Source of the DNA: Mytilus californianus
Taxonomy: Eukaryota > Mollusca > Bivalvia > Mytilida > Mytilidae
Assembly (NCBI RefSeq): GCF_021869535.1
Contig: NW_026262712.1
Span: 104,660,140 to 104,724,139 of the forward strand
Direction of reading: 5' to 3'
DNA length: 64,000 bases
The notes below the pieces were generated by a model. The model saw only the letters and a list, made by a program, of their open reading frames with translations, did not search any database and was not told the origin of the DNA. Of this stretch, positions 12,717 to 23,223 are shown piece after piece. The stretch's first letter is position 1, and every line of letters begins with the position of its first letter. The translations under genes were made by a program, and so were the position numbers.

Positions 12717-13997
12717 GGAAAAAGTAAAATCACAAAAACACTGAACTCCGAGCAAAATTCAAAACGGAAATCCCTAATCAAATGGCAAAATCAAAAGTTC
12801 AAACACATCAAACGAATGGATAACAACAGTCATACTCCTGACTTGGTAAAGGCATTTTCTTATGTAGAAAATGGTGGATTAAACCTGGTATTATAGCTAT
12901 CTTAACCTTGCTTGTCACTTGCCACAGTCGTATACAATTCCATTATATTGACAACGATGTGTGAACAAAACAAACAGACATAATAGGTAATAATGTGAAA
13001 AATAGGGGTACAGCAGTCAACATTGTGTTATAATCTTAATCACTATAAAAACAAACAATTATGTAACAACAAAGCACAAAAAGGCATATAGACAAAGCAC
13101 ATTAGCAAAAATGAAAGACAAGGATACAAACATTTACCATAGCACAATAACACAATGACGGGATGTATAAGTACAGAACCACGTCATATGTAACAAAGAA
13201 ACAAAAAAGGCATATAGACAAAGCACATTAGCAAAAAAAATGAAAGACAAGATTGCAAAAATTGTACCATAGAACAAAAACACAATGGCGGGATGTATAA
13301 GTACAGAGCCACGTCAAATGGATATCACCAAAAACAGACCAAAGAGTAAAAGTAATATAAATAAAGACAAATAAAAGAATATATAACACGTTATTAAGAT
13401 GATAAACAACGTCAGTACCTAGAATCTATACTTCAAGACCACATCGTATATTAATTGTGAAGTTGATACGAAATATTTATCAACAAGGTCTTGGAACCTT
13501 CCGATGAACTTGTTTAGATAAAGGACGAGACGTTCTTTGATATACCCCTGGTTCATCAACTTTCTGCTCAGACACTGATGACGTTTTACAAAGTCTGAGT
13601 AGGAGCTGCAAGCTCTTGAATACCGAATAAGTTGGGAAATGTATATCCCATATGCAGGAGAAGTTGGTATATTGCTACTAAGGTGGGGAAAATTGATAAT
13701 TTCAAAATTAAAATCGTCTCGTTTGTCATAGATTCTGGTACTGAGATGACCGTGTATGTCAAATTCGAGGTATACGTCTAAAAATGAGGCGGAGGAAGCC
13801 GTGTCTGTTGTTTCTTTAATTTCTAGTTCAGGGGGATATATTAATGGAACCCAATCAGAAAAGTTTGGATTGTTAATGGAAAGAACATCATCAATATATC
13901 TGAATGTGAAATTAAATGACCTGGCTTCTTTGATCTTCCTGTTTTTGACAAGTGTCCGAAGGAACTCCGATTCATACGAAATTTCCTTTATTCAAAA
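12717..13997 (-). mobile_element. Penelope-like element, 5'-truncated, complete 3' end
   Basis: On the minus strand the reverse-transcriptase C-terminal half (13419-13997) runs into a 3' UTR (about 12960-13418) and the family tail ending in an A-run side at 12717. It is truncated at its 5' end inside the reverse transcriptase, as expected from incomplete target-primed reverse transcription. Other copies: 16920-18945, 18946-20056, 53215-55345 (minus), 43838-44310 and 57690-58286 (plus), besides many tails. Confidence 0.8.
13419..13997 (-). CDS. Reverse transcriptase, C-terminal half, of a Penelope-like element (open but partial)
   Basis: About 192 codons without a stop, ending with TAG at 13419-13421. 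It has no ATG at its head because the element is 5'-truncated; an in-frame TGA lies just upstream. In order it shows YESEFLRTLVK, then FTFRYIDDVLS with the catalytic Asp-Asp of palm motif C, then PELEIKETTDTASSASFLD, KRDDFNFEIINFPHLSSNIP, AYGIYISQLIRYSRACSSY and a C-terminal thumb/linker ending LIYDVVLKYRF. The fingers and motifs A and B are missing, so it cannot be active alone. No GIY-YIG nuclease follows. The Penelope-like assignment rests on these motifs and on the family's N-terminal motifs in the other copies. Confidence 0.8.
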
Positions 13998-13999
13998 AT

Positions 14000-15715
14000 T
14001 TGAAAATATTATTCTTTGGATTTTACTATGGTTTTGAAATATTTTGGTCGGGGAATGAATCACTTTATAATCTTAAGGGCTTGAAATAATATATGTCATA
14101 ATTTAAAAAGGGATTTATCACTAATTCATTTATCGTGATTTAAATAAATACATTTTTCTTTTTATCTATTTTCCATAAAACTGATTTATTTCCTTATATT
14201 CTAGCCAACACCTTGAACTATCACATGGAGCGATTTAACATTGCTTATAAATAATGTTTTTTAAAGACTAATATTTAAATGTATTGCTTTCCAGCTATCA
14301 ACACGTATGGTCTAATATCCTGTCAATAACTAATGTTTGCATTGCACAATTTCATGATTTTAACAAACTGCTGACGACGTCTTTAGACAAATTTCCTTGA
14401 AGATCTTCCAATCAGAAAAAAAGAGAAGAAACAAAGAGGCAATGGAAAATCATTTTCTTGTCTTGAATACATTGTTTTTTTTTATAATTTAGAAATAAAT
14501 TTTAAAACCATTTATCTCTCTCGTGTAAAGCCCTTCTGGTCCGGGTGTTGTTTCTATGTTATATGAGCTCCCTACACATATAACAAATATATCAGGTTTT
14601 GACAATAGTGAAAACCAACTTTGACATGAAACGGTTTTTTTGTTTTGAACAAATCTTAGAAAACTGAACGATGAATTATTAGGTCATTTTCAGGTTACAA
14701 TACACCATTAGATTTTAGTGGCGCAGCCATTTTATGAGCATAACATGGTATTCAGAATTAAGAGTATAGCTAATCCTGATTGGTTGACATGTGCGCCCGT
14801 TATTTTTTGTTATTAGGGACTTCGTGCATTCTGCATTATACCAAAGGCCAAATAAATTATTTTCCTTAGCCCTAACGGAACTGAGATGTCTTTGAAACGC
14901 TAGGATAAGACACGTATTTTTAAGTGCAAAATTGATAGGCATGGGAGATAAGTACAAATTACGCTAAGAAAAGCAACGCGAACCTATATTTTTGGGACCA
15001 AAAAATACTGTCCTAATAACTTTTCTTTAATTCTAGCAAGGTTTCGTTTAAAAAATCAACTTTCTAAAGTCTGTATCTCGAAAAAGGCTATCATTGTCGC
15101 CTATGGGGAAATTAATTGTTTATTTCAATCTATAGTCTTACTGTTAATTTCCTGACTTGTCCACTGCGGCAAATTTAGTACTGTTCTTACAGTTTGCTTG
15201 CAGTCAATTAAGATAATTGAGCTGCGTCGGATAGAAATCGGCCTTATGCAAGTGTACATATACATGTATATGTATAAGACTTTGGTTGATTTTGAAACAT
15301 TCAAATACGAAATAAGATAGGAATTTTGTTCTGTTTTGTAGGATTTCTTATAACAACTCAATTTTTAAATAGTTACAGACTTTCCGTAGAGATATTTTCA
15401 ACCCTAAATAAGTTAACAGATGTTTTGATATTCATTTGCATAAGCTTGATTTCTATCCGACGCAGCTCATATGTTCAGTCTACTGAATTTATTGCAGCGG
15501 ATAAATCTAAAATTGACTAAAGACTAAAAATCACTGAAAAATTTGTGTTCAAACTTTTCAGATGATCTTAAGATCAACATTACCGTTTCAGACTAAAATT
15601 CATTTACCAGCGGGACGTTCAAATATTTACTAAATGACTTAAGCGATATCAAATGTCGAAATATGCGATTGTTGCAGTAAGAAGTGTACCACTAATGCTT
15701 TTGAGTTAGCTTTCA
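14000..15715. other. No gene seen
   Basis: A+T-rich sequence. A near-palindromic pair, GAGCTGCGTCGGATAGAAAT (near 15220) and TTTCTATCCGACGCAGCTC (near 15450), forms an inverted repeat about 230 bp apart and may be the ends of a small element; otherwise nothing recognisable. Confidence 0.45.
15219..15469. repeat. Inverted-repeat unit, possible MITE
   Basis: GAGCTGCGTCGGATAGAAAT at the left is answered by the reverse complement TTTCTATCCGACGCAGCTC at the right, 18-19 bp nearly perfect, about 250 bp overall. I cannot define a target-site duplication. Confidence 0.5.
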
Positions 15716-15718
15716 GTT

Positions 15719-15857
15719 AAAAGTAAAATAACAAAAATACCGAACTTCAAGGAAAATTCAAAACCTTAAACACATCAAACGAGTGGAAACAAATGTCATA
15801 TTCCACACTTGGTACAGGCATTTCCTCATGTAGAAAATGGTGGATTAAACCTGAGTG
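15719..15857 (-). repeat. Solo Penelope-like tail
   Basis: Minus-oriented 3'-tail copy: AAAAGTAAAATAACAAAAAT, ACCGAACTTCAAGGAAAATT and GGCATTTCCTCATGTAGAAA, ending abruptly after GGATTAAACCTG, next to a different element. Confidence 0.75.
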
Positions 15858-15948
15858 TGTGTCCGAGCGAGCACATCTCTATGTTCATTACTTTAGGAAT
15901 ATTTATTTAACAACAACGTATTTGATTTCAACGAAAGAAATATCTGTA

Positions 15949-16915
15949 TTACTGAAAAATTATTACACCAGGGTTTTTGATATCACAAACTAGTCAAATA
16001 ATTTACTAAATTTTATAATCGGTACAAGGACATCATTCGTAAATATAAATCAACATGCAGACATCTTATACGTTCAGGTATTTCACATCCAATATTTTAT
16101 GATAATATTCTTTACTAAGCACAAAAATGTCGGTATTCACCTCAAAAGCTAACCAAACCTTTAAACAGACTTATTCGGAAGTATATAGTTACGATACTGT
16201 TGTCAGATCATTAAGGATTGCATATGTTGGTATTTATATTGATTCACTCATACGGTCTTTGCATCGGAAATAAACACATTTATTCTAAAACCAGTTTTTG
16301 GCATGATACGGGTTATGTTCTTCTCATATATTTTATGATGGTATGATACTAAACCCCTAACGGGCGGGATTGTACTTGATTTTCATATGATGAAGACATA
16401 ATCTTTCAATCAGTTTAATTGAGGTCTGGAGCTGGCATGTCAGTAACTGCTAGTAGTCCTTTGTTAATTTATGTATCATTGTCATTTTGCTTAGTTTCTT
16501 TTGTTACCTATTCTAACATCGGACTCGGACTTCTTTTGAACTGAGTTTTACTGTGCGTATTGCTATGTGTTTCTTTATTCTACATTGGCTAGAGGTATAG
16601 GGGGAGGATTGAGATCTCACAAAACATGTTTAACCCCGCCACATTTTTGCGCCTGTCCCAAGTCAGGAGTCTCTGGCCTTTGTTAGTCTTGTATGTGTTT
16701 TAATTTTAATTCATTTATATGTTTTAGAGTTTAGTGTGACGTCCATTATCATTGAACTAGTACACAATTTTATTTAGGGGCCAGCTGAGGATCACCTCCG
16801 GGTGCGGGATTTTCTCGCTGCGTTGAAGACCCATTGGTGGCCTTCGGCTGTTACCTGCTCTTTGGTCGGGTTGTTGTCTCTTTGACATTTTCCCCATTTC
16901 CATTATCAATTTTTT
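15949..16915 (+). mobile_element. Second retroelement family (probably Penelope-like): RT C-terminus and 3' UTR
   Basis: Plus-strand translation near 16010-16120 gives KFYNRYKDIIRKYKSTCRHL, IRSGISHPIFYDNILY, then after a stop KCRYSPQKLTKPLNRLIRK, and later fragments in other frames. This is the extreme C-terminal part of a reverse-transcriptase protein of Penelope-like type but of a family different from the other copies. The 3' UTR ends with GTTTAACCCCGCCACATTTT, CGCCTGTCCCAAGTCAGGAG, TTTCTCGCTGCGTTGAAGAC and GGTCGGGTTGTTGTCTCTTT. A minus-oriented copy of that tail is at 24363-24640. Multiple stops make it inactive. Confidence 0.6.
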
Positions 16916-18243
16916 TTATAGCTAGTTAAACCTCTCACTTGTATGACAATCGCATAGAATTACATTATATTGACAACAGACATAATAAGTAAAAATGTCA
17001 AAAATTGGGTTACAGTAGTCAATAAAGGCAACAGTAGTATACCGCTGTTCAAAAGTCATAAATCGATTGAAAGAAAACAAATCCTGGTTACAAACTAAAA
17101 ACGAGGGAAACATATCAACTATAAGAGGAAATCAAAGGAACAACAGAAACACTAAAGTGCAACAAAAACAAACGCCAACATACATAGAAACGAACTATTT
17201 GATAACAACTGCCATATTCCTGACTTGGTACAGGACATATTAGGAAAAAATGGTGGGTTGAACCTGGTTGTATGGCTAGCCAAACCTCCCGCTTATATGG
17301 CAATGTTAAAAAATATCGCTACAATGACAACACTACGTTACAGAAATACAGCACAAACACACGCAAGAACACTCATCACAGAGAAACGCACAAATAAATA
17401 ATATAATAGTCGATACAACACGTAAACCGCAAAATAACAACAAACACATTCCATTGACGACAGACAGCACAGGACATCACAAACAGTGACGTATTTTTGT
17501 AACGAATATATAATTTGAAATTCATACAATTATTTTCACAATACTAGTCCAAACAATTATCATGATCATGATGGTATTGAAAGGCTATTTTATAATTATT
17601 TGGACTACAAACGATAAGACATAACACATTAATTAACCGAGACCACAAAAGAAACATCATAAATAAATACATGAATATTGGATGTATAAAATACCGAGAC
17701 ACGTCGTATAGCAATGCAAATTTAAACTCGGCAAAACAGTCATATTCGGGAATAGATCACGTTCGGTACTTAGACAGACGACATAGATTTTAAACCACAA
17801 TATAAGACGTGGTAAAATGTCATTAGTTAGTTTAGACACTGACATATCGCATAGATTAACAAATTCGTGATGGTGTCCATAAAATTTACGGGGTGTCATT
17901 TTTAATCTTTCCTCCTCATAACTCTGTTGGAGCAGTTTCTGCGTAAGGAGCACACACGTATATGAAGTCCGAATAGTGTGAACATGCACGAGCATAACGT
18001 ATCAACGGAGATATGTTAACACCATACGATGGAGCAGAGGGTATGTTACTGCTGAGAAATGGGAAATTGATTATTGGGAAGTTGAAATCATCCCGTTTGT
18101 TATAGATTTTAGTGTGAAGTCGTCCATCTGTGTCAATATTGAGGAAAAGATCAAGGTATGAAGTAGTCCTTCTTGTATTAGTAGTATCCTTAATTTCAAG
18201 TTCACTGGGATATATGAGATGCAAGTACTGACTGAAATATGGG

Positions 18244-18465
18244 TTATTCAGTGATAGGAAGTGATAGGACATCATAAATATATCTGAAAGTAAAATTAAA
18301 GAATTTTGCCAGGTGCTTTTTTTTTTTTTTTTCTTTTAGAAGGTTCTGAATGAGTTCTGCTTCATACGAGTACAAAAAAACAAGTCGGCCAGAAGGGGGG
18401 GGGGGGGGGGGGGGGGGGGCACAATTAGTACCCATTGGATTACCGACTGTCTTAAAATATATCAT
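18244..18465 (-). pseudogene. Fragment of the copy A reverse transcriptase carrying a poly-G tract
   Basis: Translation MIYFKTVGNPMGTNCAP followed by Pro repeats encoded by a C/G homopolymer, then FLYSYEAELIQNLL, KKHLAKFFNFTFRY and IYDVLS. The proline run is not a biological poly-proline domain but an expansion inside motif B/B'. Confidence 0.75.
18395..18419. repeat. Poly-G homopolymer, 25 G
   Basis: Twenty-five consecutive G on the plus strand, inside Penelope-like copy A, replacing the A/G-mixed stretch found at the same codons in the other copies (near 19707 and 54767). Could form a G-quadruplex or be an assembly artefact of a slippery tract. Confidence 0.9.
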
Positions 18466-18945
18466 CGATTAAAAAGTCCAGCATTTTGATAATATCATAA
18501 TCAGTGTATTTTCTGATAGAATCAGTGTGGTTCTTCACAAAATAAGAATTATTATAACCCAAAACAAGAAATTTATATCTACAATTCCCATTTTTATAGA
18601 AAAAGCTCTTTTTAATGAGATGGTGAAGTCGATCTTTAAATTGAGCATGGGGAATAGTAGTGTTAAGCGTAAAAAAATCAAAGGTCTAGATGTTGCTGCA
18701 AAATTGCAGAGATTGTGATCTAAGATTAAGCAGTAGATCTTTAGAATTTTTGAGAATCCACATCTGATTGACACCACTGGTAAAATATAGCTCATCACAA
18801 TATTTTGGAAGGTCATCTCTTACTGTAGAAAGAATAGTAGTCAACACTTTAGAAAGATGTTTAGTCGAACATCTTGATGATCCAGTCATGTATCGTTCTT
18901 TATACGGAGTTTTGTGAAGTTTTGGTATCCAGTATAATGACGATA

Positions 18946-20056
18946 ACATTGTGTTATAATTGTAATCGCAAGAAAAACAAATAACTATTTCAATAAAGAA
19001 AAACAGAATGGCATATAGACACTCTATAGACAAAGCACAAAAGAAAAAATTAAAGACAACAATACAGAAAATGACCATTGCACAATAACACAATGGCGGG
19101 ATGTATAAATACTGAGCCATGCCAAAAGGATTTTACCAAACAATGTATTAAACAGTAAAGGTAAAAAATATACAAAGACAAATAAAAAGAACACTATAAC
19201 ACGTAATTACGATGAACTTTTTTTAAGAAAAAGGACGAGACGTTCTTTGGCATAACCCATGTTCATCAACGTTGTGCTCAGACACAGGTGACGTTTTAAA
19301 AAGTCTGAGTAGGAGCTGCTAGCTCTTGAATACCGAATGAGTTGGGAAATGTATATCCCATATGCAGGTGAAGTTGGTATGTTGCTCTTTAGGTGGGATA
19401 AATTTATAATTTCTAATTAACATCGCCTCGTTTGTCATAGATTCTGGTACTGAAATGACGTTTATGTCAAATTCGAGGTATAAGTCTAAAAATGAGGCAG
19501 AGGAAGCCGTGGCTGTCGTTTCTTTAATCTCTAGTTCTAGAAGATATATTAATGGAACCCAATCAGAAAAGTTTGGATTGTTAATGGATAGAACATCATC
19601 AATATATCTGAATGTGAAATTAAATGATCTGGCTTCTTTGATATTTTTGTTTTTGACAAGTGTCTGAAGGAACTCCGACTCATATGAAAATAAGAAGAGG
19701 TCGGCAAGGAAAGGCGCACAGTTCGTTCCCATAGCAATGCTGACAATTTGTTGAAAAAGTCTACTTCCAAATTCAATAAATATGTTGTCAATAAGAAACT
19801 GCAGCATACTGATCACTTGTTCCTCTGTGCGGCATGTTATACCTTTTTGTTCACTATTAACAAAATATGCCGTATGGTATCCTAAAGCAATAAATGTTAA
19901 GCGTATGCTATTATTTGTATATTGAAAAACATTGTGGATTAATTCTTTTAGACGATTTTTTAATTTCACATGGGGGATGGTAGTATAAAGGGTTGAAAAA
20001 TCAAAGGTTTTAATATAATTAATTTCAGAGAAAGATCGAGATTTAAAATAATCCAG
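18946..20056 (-). mobile_element. Penelope-like element copy B, head-to-tail with copy A
   Basis: Minus-strand RT from ILDYFKSRSFSEINYIKT through palm A TFDFSTLYTTIPHVKLKNRL, IAMGTNCAPFLADLFLFSYE, FTFRYIDDVLSINNPNFSDW to about 19440, where a frameshift occurs (DINVISVPES instead of the expected DI-x-x-x-x-RIYDKR). The C-terminal part resumes in another frame (AYGIYISQLIRYSRA near 19330-19370). Then 3' UTR down to about 18946. N-terminal fingers are absent, so it is 5'-truncated. Confidence 0.8.
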
Positions 20057-20089
20057 AATCTGTTTATTTTGTTCACACATTGTTGTCAA
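19319..20089 (-). pseudogene. Reverse transcriptase of Penelope-like copy B
   Basis: A 256-codon open frame. The first residues (MTTMCEQNKQ) come from the antisense of an inverted Penelope tail and are not part of the enzyme. The RT part holds motif A (D-F-S-T-L-Y), motif B (A-M-G-T-N-C-A-P), and motif C (Y-I-D-D), that is, the three catalytic Asp residues. The frame is broken about 210 residues in. Without fingers and thumb it is not expected to be active. Confidence 0.8.
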
Positions 20090-20316
20090 TTTAATGGAAA
20101 TTTATGCGACTGTCATACAAGTGAGAGGTTTAATTAGCTATAAAACCAGGTTTAATCCACCATTTTCTACATAAGGAAATGCCTGTACTAAGTCAGGAAT
20201 ATGACATTTGTTTTCCATTCGTTTGATGTGTTTGAGCTTTTGCTTTTGCCATTTGATAAGGGACTATCCGATTTGAATTTTCCTTGGAGTTCGGTATTTT
20301 TGTTATTTTACTTTTT
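20057..20316 (+). mobile_element. Penelope-like tail in inverted orientation, abutting copy B
   Basis: A plus-oriented 3' tail: CTGTTTATTTTGTTCACACA, TTATGCGACTGTCATACAAG, GGAAATGCCTGTACTAAGTC, ATTCGTTTGATGTGTTTGAG and GGAGTTCGGTATTTTTG, ending TTATTTTACTTTTT. It starts exactly where minus-oriented copy B ends, giving a head-to-head inverted arrangement. Confidence 0.75.
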
Positions 20317-20319
20317 AGA

Positions 20320-21315
20320 GAAGGTGCGTATTCTTACATAGATATATATTGTGTTTCGCATGTCTTTCATTAGGTGATTGTTGTGCTTTGTTCCGATCTG
20401 ATGAGTCCAGTCGTTCTTATGTTGTGTTGATGTCATCATTGTCCCTATGATTATTTAACACTCTCAGTGAACTTTCTTATTTAGGTGCATTGACCTCATA
20501 GTAGCAATTCCCAAGACATTCCGAAGTAATCACATACGTTCTCCTGTAGGCACTTAAAGTATTAATTAACCTAGTTGATCGGTAATTGATTTGATTAATT
20601 GGTTTTTAACGCCACCTTAGAACTATAAGCTTTTTCTTGGCGGTGAGTTTATATAGGTGAATGAAGCCGGAGTGTTCAGAAATTGACGCAATCTCTTGGT
20701 CAAGTCTTAGTTTAATGTTTCCATAATTCGTCACTTAGCAATTCTGAAAATACATTAATAGTCAAAATGCGTAATGTTACCTTTTATACTTTAACTAAGA
20801 CTGGGTCGATACTTCTGCTTCTAAACTGTTATGATTATACGCTTATGTGCTTTATTTTTCATTTGTCTTGAACATAAGATGCAATATAAAAAGAACGTTT
20901 TGAATAATTACAAAATTGAATGATATCTAACATGTAACAAGATATGCTCTGTATTTGTCTAATTTTCCAGTCAGTTATTTGTGTCCTATGTAGTTTAAAT
21001 TGCAAATCATACGACTTTTATCAACAACCACCGTGTCAAAAATTATCTGAAATGAAACTTAAATAGTTATGAGCTTTCCTTTTTACTGTTTAATTTTAAA
21101 GAACAGTAGAATTCAACATCGGAGAAACATTAGAGGCATTTGAAGATAATTTTAGAGTTTAACAGTTATATAGTGATTATGTTTCTAGAAAAATCTGTTA
21201 GAGACTCAGGAAATATTTGATTTTTTGGAAACCCAAAGAATTTCCTGAAGATCATTATGCATTTCATGTTGACAAATTTTCATTAAATTTACTGTTTATC
21301 AAATGTTAAATTATT
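20320..21315. other. No gene seen
   Basis: A+T-rich sequence without recognisable coding, repeat or structural feature. Confidence 0.5.
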
Positions 21316-21319
21316 CTTT

Positions 21320-21500
21320 GAACTAAGATTTTCTACTCACAGGCATTGATTGCTCTATTCGTATTTGGCACAACTTTACGTTTTTAAATGCCCTTCTACT
21401 ACTACTTAGTATTTGATTTGACCTCAAACTGTTTTAATTCGATCGTCACTGATGAATCTCATGTAGACGAAACGCACGTTTAGTGTACACATTTATAAAC
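21320..21500 (+). mobile_element. Hammerhead-ribozyme repeat (retrozyme-like), partial
   Basis: Shares with 49700-49920 the sequence AGATTTTCTACTCACAGGCA, TTCGTATTTGGCACAACTTT and the ribozyme block. The middle differs, so it is a diverged or rearranged member. See the ribozyme entry at 21443-21486. Confidence 0.6.
21443..21486 (+). ncRNA. Hammerhead ribozyme, type I, core intact but stems eroded
   Basis: CTGATGA (21449-21455), stem II ATC/GAC with loop (21456-21468), GAAA (21469-21472), short self-complementary stem III ACGC/ACGT (21472-21479), cleavage triplet GTT (ending 21480) and stem I TCGTCA/TAGTGT. All core positions are kept. Stem I has mismatches and stem II one A-C pair, consistent with C-to-T decay at CpG sites. 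The almost loop-free stem III implies it would act as a dimer, as known for type I hammerheads in Penelope-like elements and retrozymes. Activity is doubtful. Confidence 0.65.
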
Positions 21501-21734
21501 CTTATATATTTGAAAAGAATTTTCAATCATTTAAAATGTTCCATTACTCTCCACGTGCATAACTTGAACGGAGTCAGGGATTTAATAAATAATTTGGTAT
21601 TAGGGAGAAAAGAACGACAAATGAACATTTTCTGTAGTAGACTGTTTGTTATGTCTTTCTGGGAATTAAAATGTCGTTCAATTAGCGTATCCCCAAATTC
21701 TTCTTTTATTTATACTTTTTCTCAATACATATAC

Positions 21735-22006
21735 AAAGTAAAATAACAAAAATACCGAACTCCAAAGAAAATTCAAAACGGAAAATCCTTTATAAAATGG
21801 CAAAATCAAAAGCTCAAACACATCTAACGAATGGAAAACAACTGTCATATTCCTGACTTGGTACAGGCATTTCCTTATGTAGAAAATGGTGGATTAAACC
21901 TGGTTTTATAGCTAGCTAAACCTCTCACTTGTATGACAGTCGCATAGAATTCCATCATATTGACAACAATGTGTGAACAAAACAAACAGACATAATAGGT
22001 AAAAAT
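21735..22006 (-). repeat. Solo Penelope-like tail
   Basis: AAAGTAAAATAACAAAAATA, CATCTAACGAATGGAAAACA, TTGACAACAATGTGTGAACA and ACAAACAGACATAATAGGTA: a minus-oriented tail, clean and well preserved. Followed by unrelated sequence at about 22007. Confidence 0.8.
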
Positions 22007-23215
22007 ACATTTGACACTACTTGAAGACACATGATCGTTTGAAGGATTACCGGTAACGATGACAGGGATTCCCCATCTCGGAAATCCATTTGTACTATAC
22101 CAAACAACGGACAAAACTGAGGAAAACCCAAGAACTCCAAAGGGATTGACAATGTTTGTCCGGTAGCTGAGCCCCTCCTTTGGTCCGTTAATATAAAAAC
22201 AAGCATATACCAATTGCAATACCTAAGAACTTGCTACAGGGCAAATTTAATTTTAAATGTCTCATTACTTTGATTATTGTGGTAAATAGTTACATACTTT
22301 TACATGAATCAAATCTGCCTTCAACTGCAAATAAAAATATTTAATATGGTTTTGCGATATCTGTGAATATGATAAGCGAATGTCAAACATCTTAAACTGT
22401 GACAAATATTTGCATATACCACATTATTTTATTTTCATATGCCATATATACTTTATAGAACAGCCCGGATTTTGTCTGACATGTAGCCTCAGTACCAAGC
22501 AATTAATTGTGTATACATAAAATTAAATGATCATGATAAGTGCTTCTTTCGCAGTTGGTGACTACTGATATTATCAAATAAACACAGATGATATGCTGGT
22601 AAAGATTATTTAATCTCCAGATTGACCACACTAAAAATACATAAATATATTCTGCTATACAAAACTGATTGATATAAAAGAAAAGCATTTTTTTTCTTTT
22701 TTATCTACATACTTTCCAATGCTTTTTATCGAATTAAAATTTATTTCAAATGGAATCATTTAAATTAAAATTTGAATTATTTAAATTTACTTTTTTTTAT
22801 CTTATAAAATTCTATTATAACTTTTGTTTTAATCATTTTTTCATTTAATTAATTATTGTGTTTGAATTATATTTTGTTTATCTATTACTTTATGAACACA
22901 CAAAGCATCAATAACAAATAAAGCAATTAAAGTTCAATTTTTTAAGTTGTCTGGTTGATAATGTACACTCAACTAGCTTGCTCCTTCCTGTTTTTTTTTC
23001 ATTTTTCTGGATTGAAAAGAAAGATTTTTTTTTCTAAATGAACATATTACAAAATCTTATTTCAAAATAAAACCTTGAAAAGCTGATTGTATCATTAATT
23101 CATTGAATGAAATTTAGGAATACAATCATTTCCTCCAATGCAACATGCAATAGATATGTTCATTTCAATTCCTTTCATAAAACGGTGTTCCAATGTTTGT
23201 ATAAATAAAGTTATG
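22007..23215. other. No gene seen
   Basis: A 114-codon open frame at 21875-22219 on the minus strand overlaps the tail and shows no recognisable domain. Long A- and T-runs (22690-23030) otherwise. Confidence 0.45.
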
Positions 23216-23223
23216 TTAAAAAC

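Larger units (their letters stand above)
16920..18945 (-). mobile_element. Penelope-like element copy A, decayed, nearly complete RT
   Basis: Reads on the minus strand from fingers motif YWIPKLHKTPYKERYMTGSS (near 18930) through QMWILKNSKDLLLN, palm A LDFFTLNTTIPHA, PMGTNCAP (interrupted by a poly-G run), FNFTFRYIYDVLS (first catalytic Asp changed to Tyr), LPITE/SLNNPYFSQ, NFPFLSSNIPSAP and RYARACSHY, then 3' UTR and a tail (16920-17300). At least four frameshifts and a missing block around the stretch before motif B make it a pseudogene. Its 5' end abuts the tail of copy B at about 18945. Confidence 0.8.

Noticed and set aside
13756-14037. Plus-strand 93-codon frame
   Set aside because: Antisense shadow of the Penelope-like reverse transcriptase on the minus strand.
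18244-18465. Poly-proline protein
   Set aside because: The proline run is the antisense of a 25-base G tract within a reverse-transcriptase pseudogene.
20395-20425. Possible third hammerhead ribozyme (CTGATGAGTCC)
   Set aside because: No GAAA block or matching stem follows; CTGATGA alone is insufficient.
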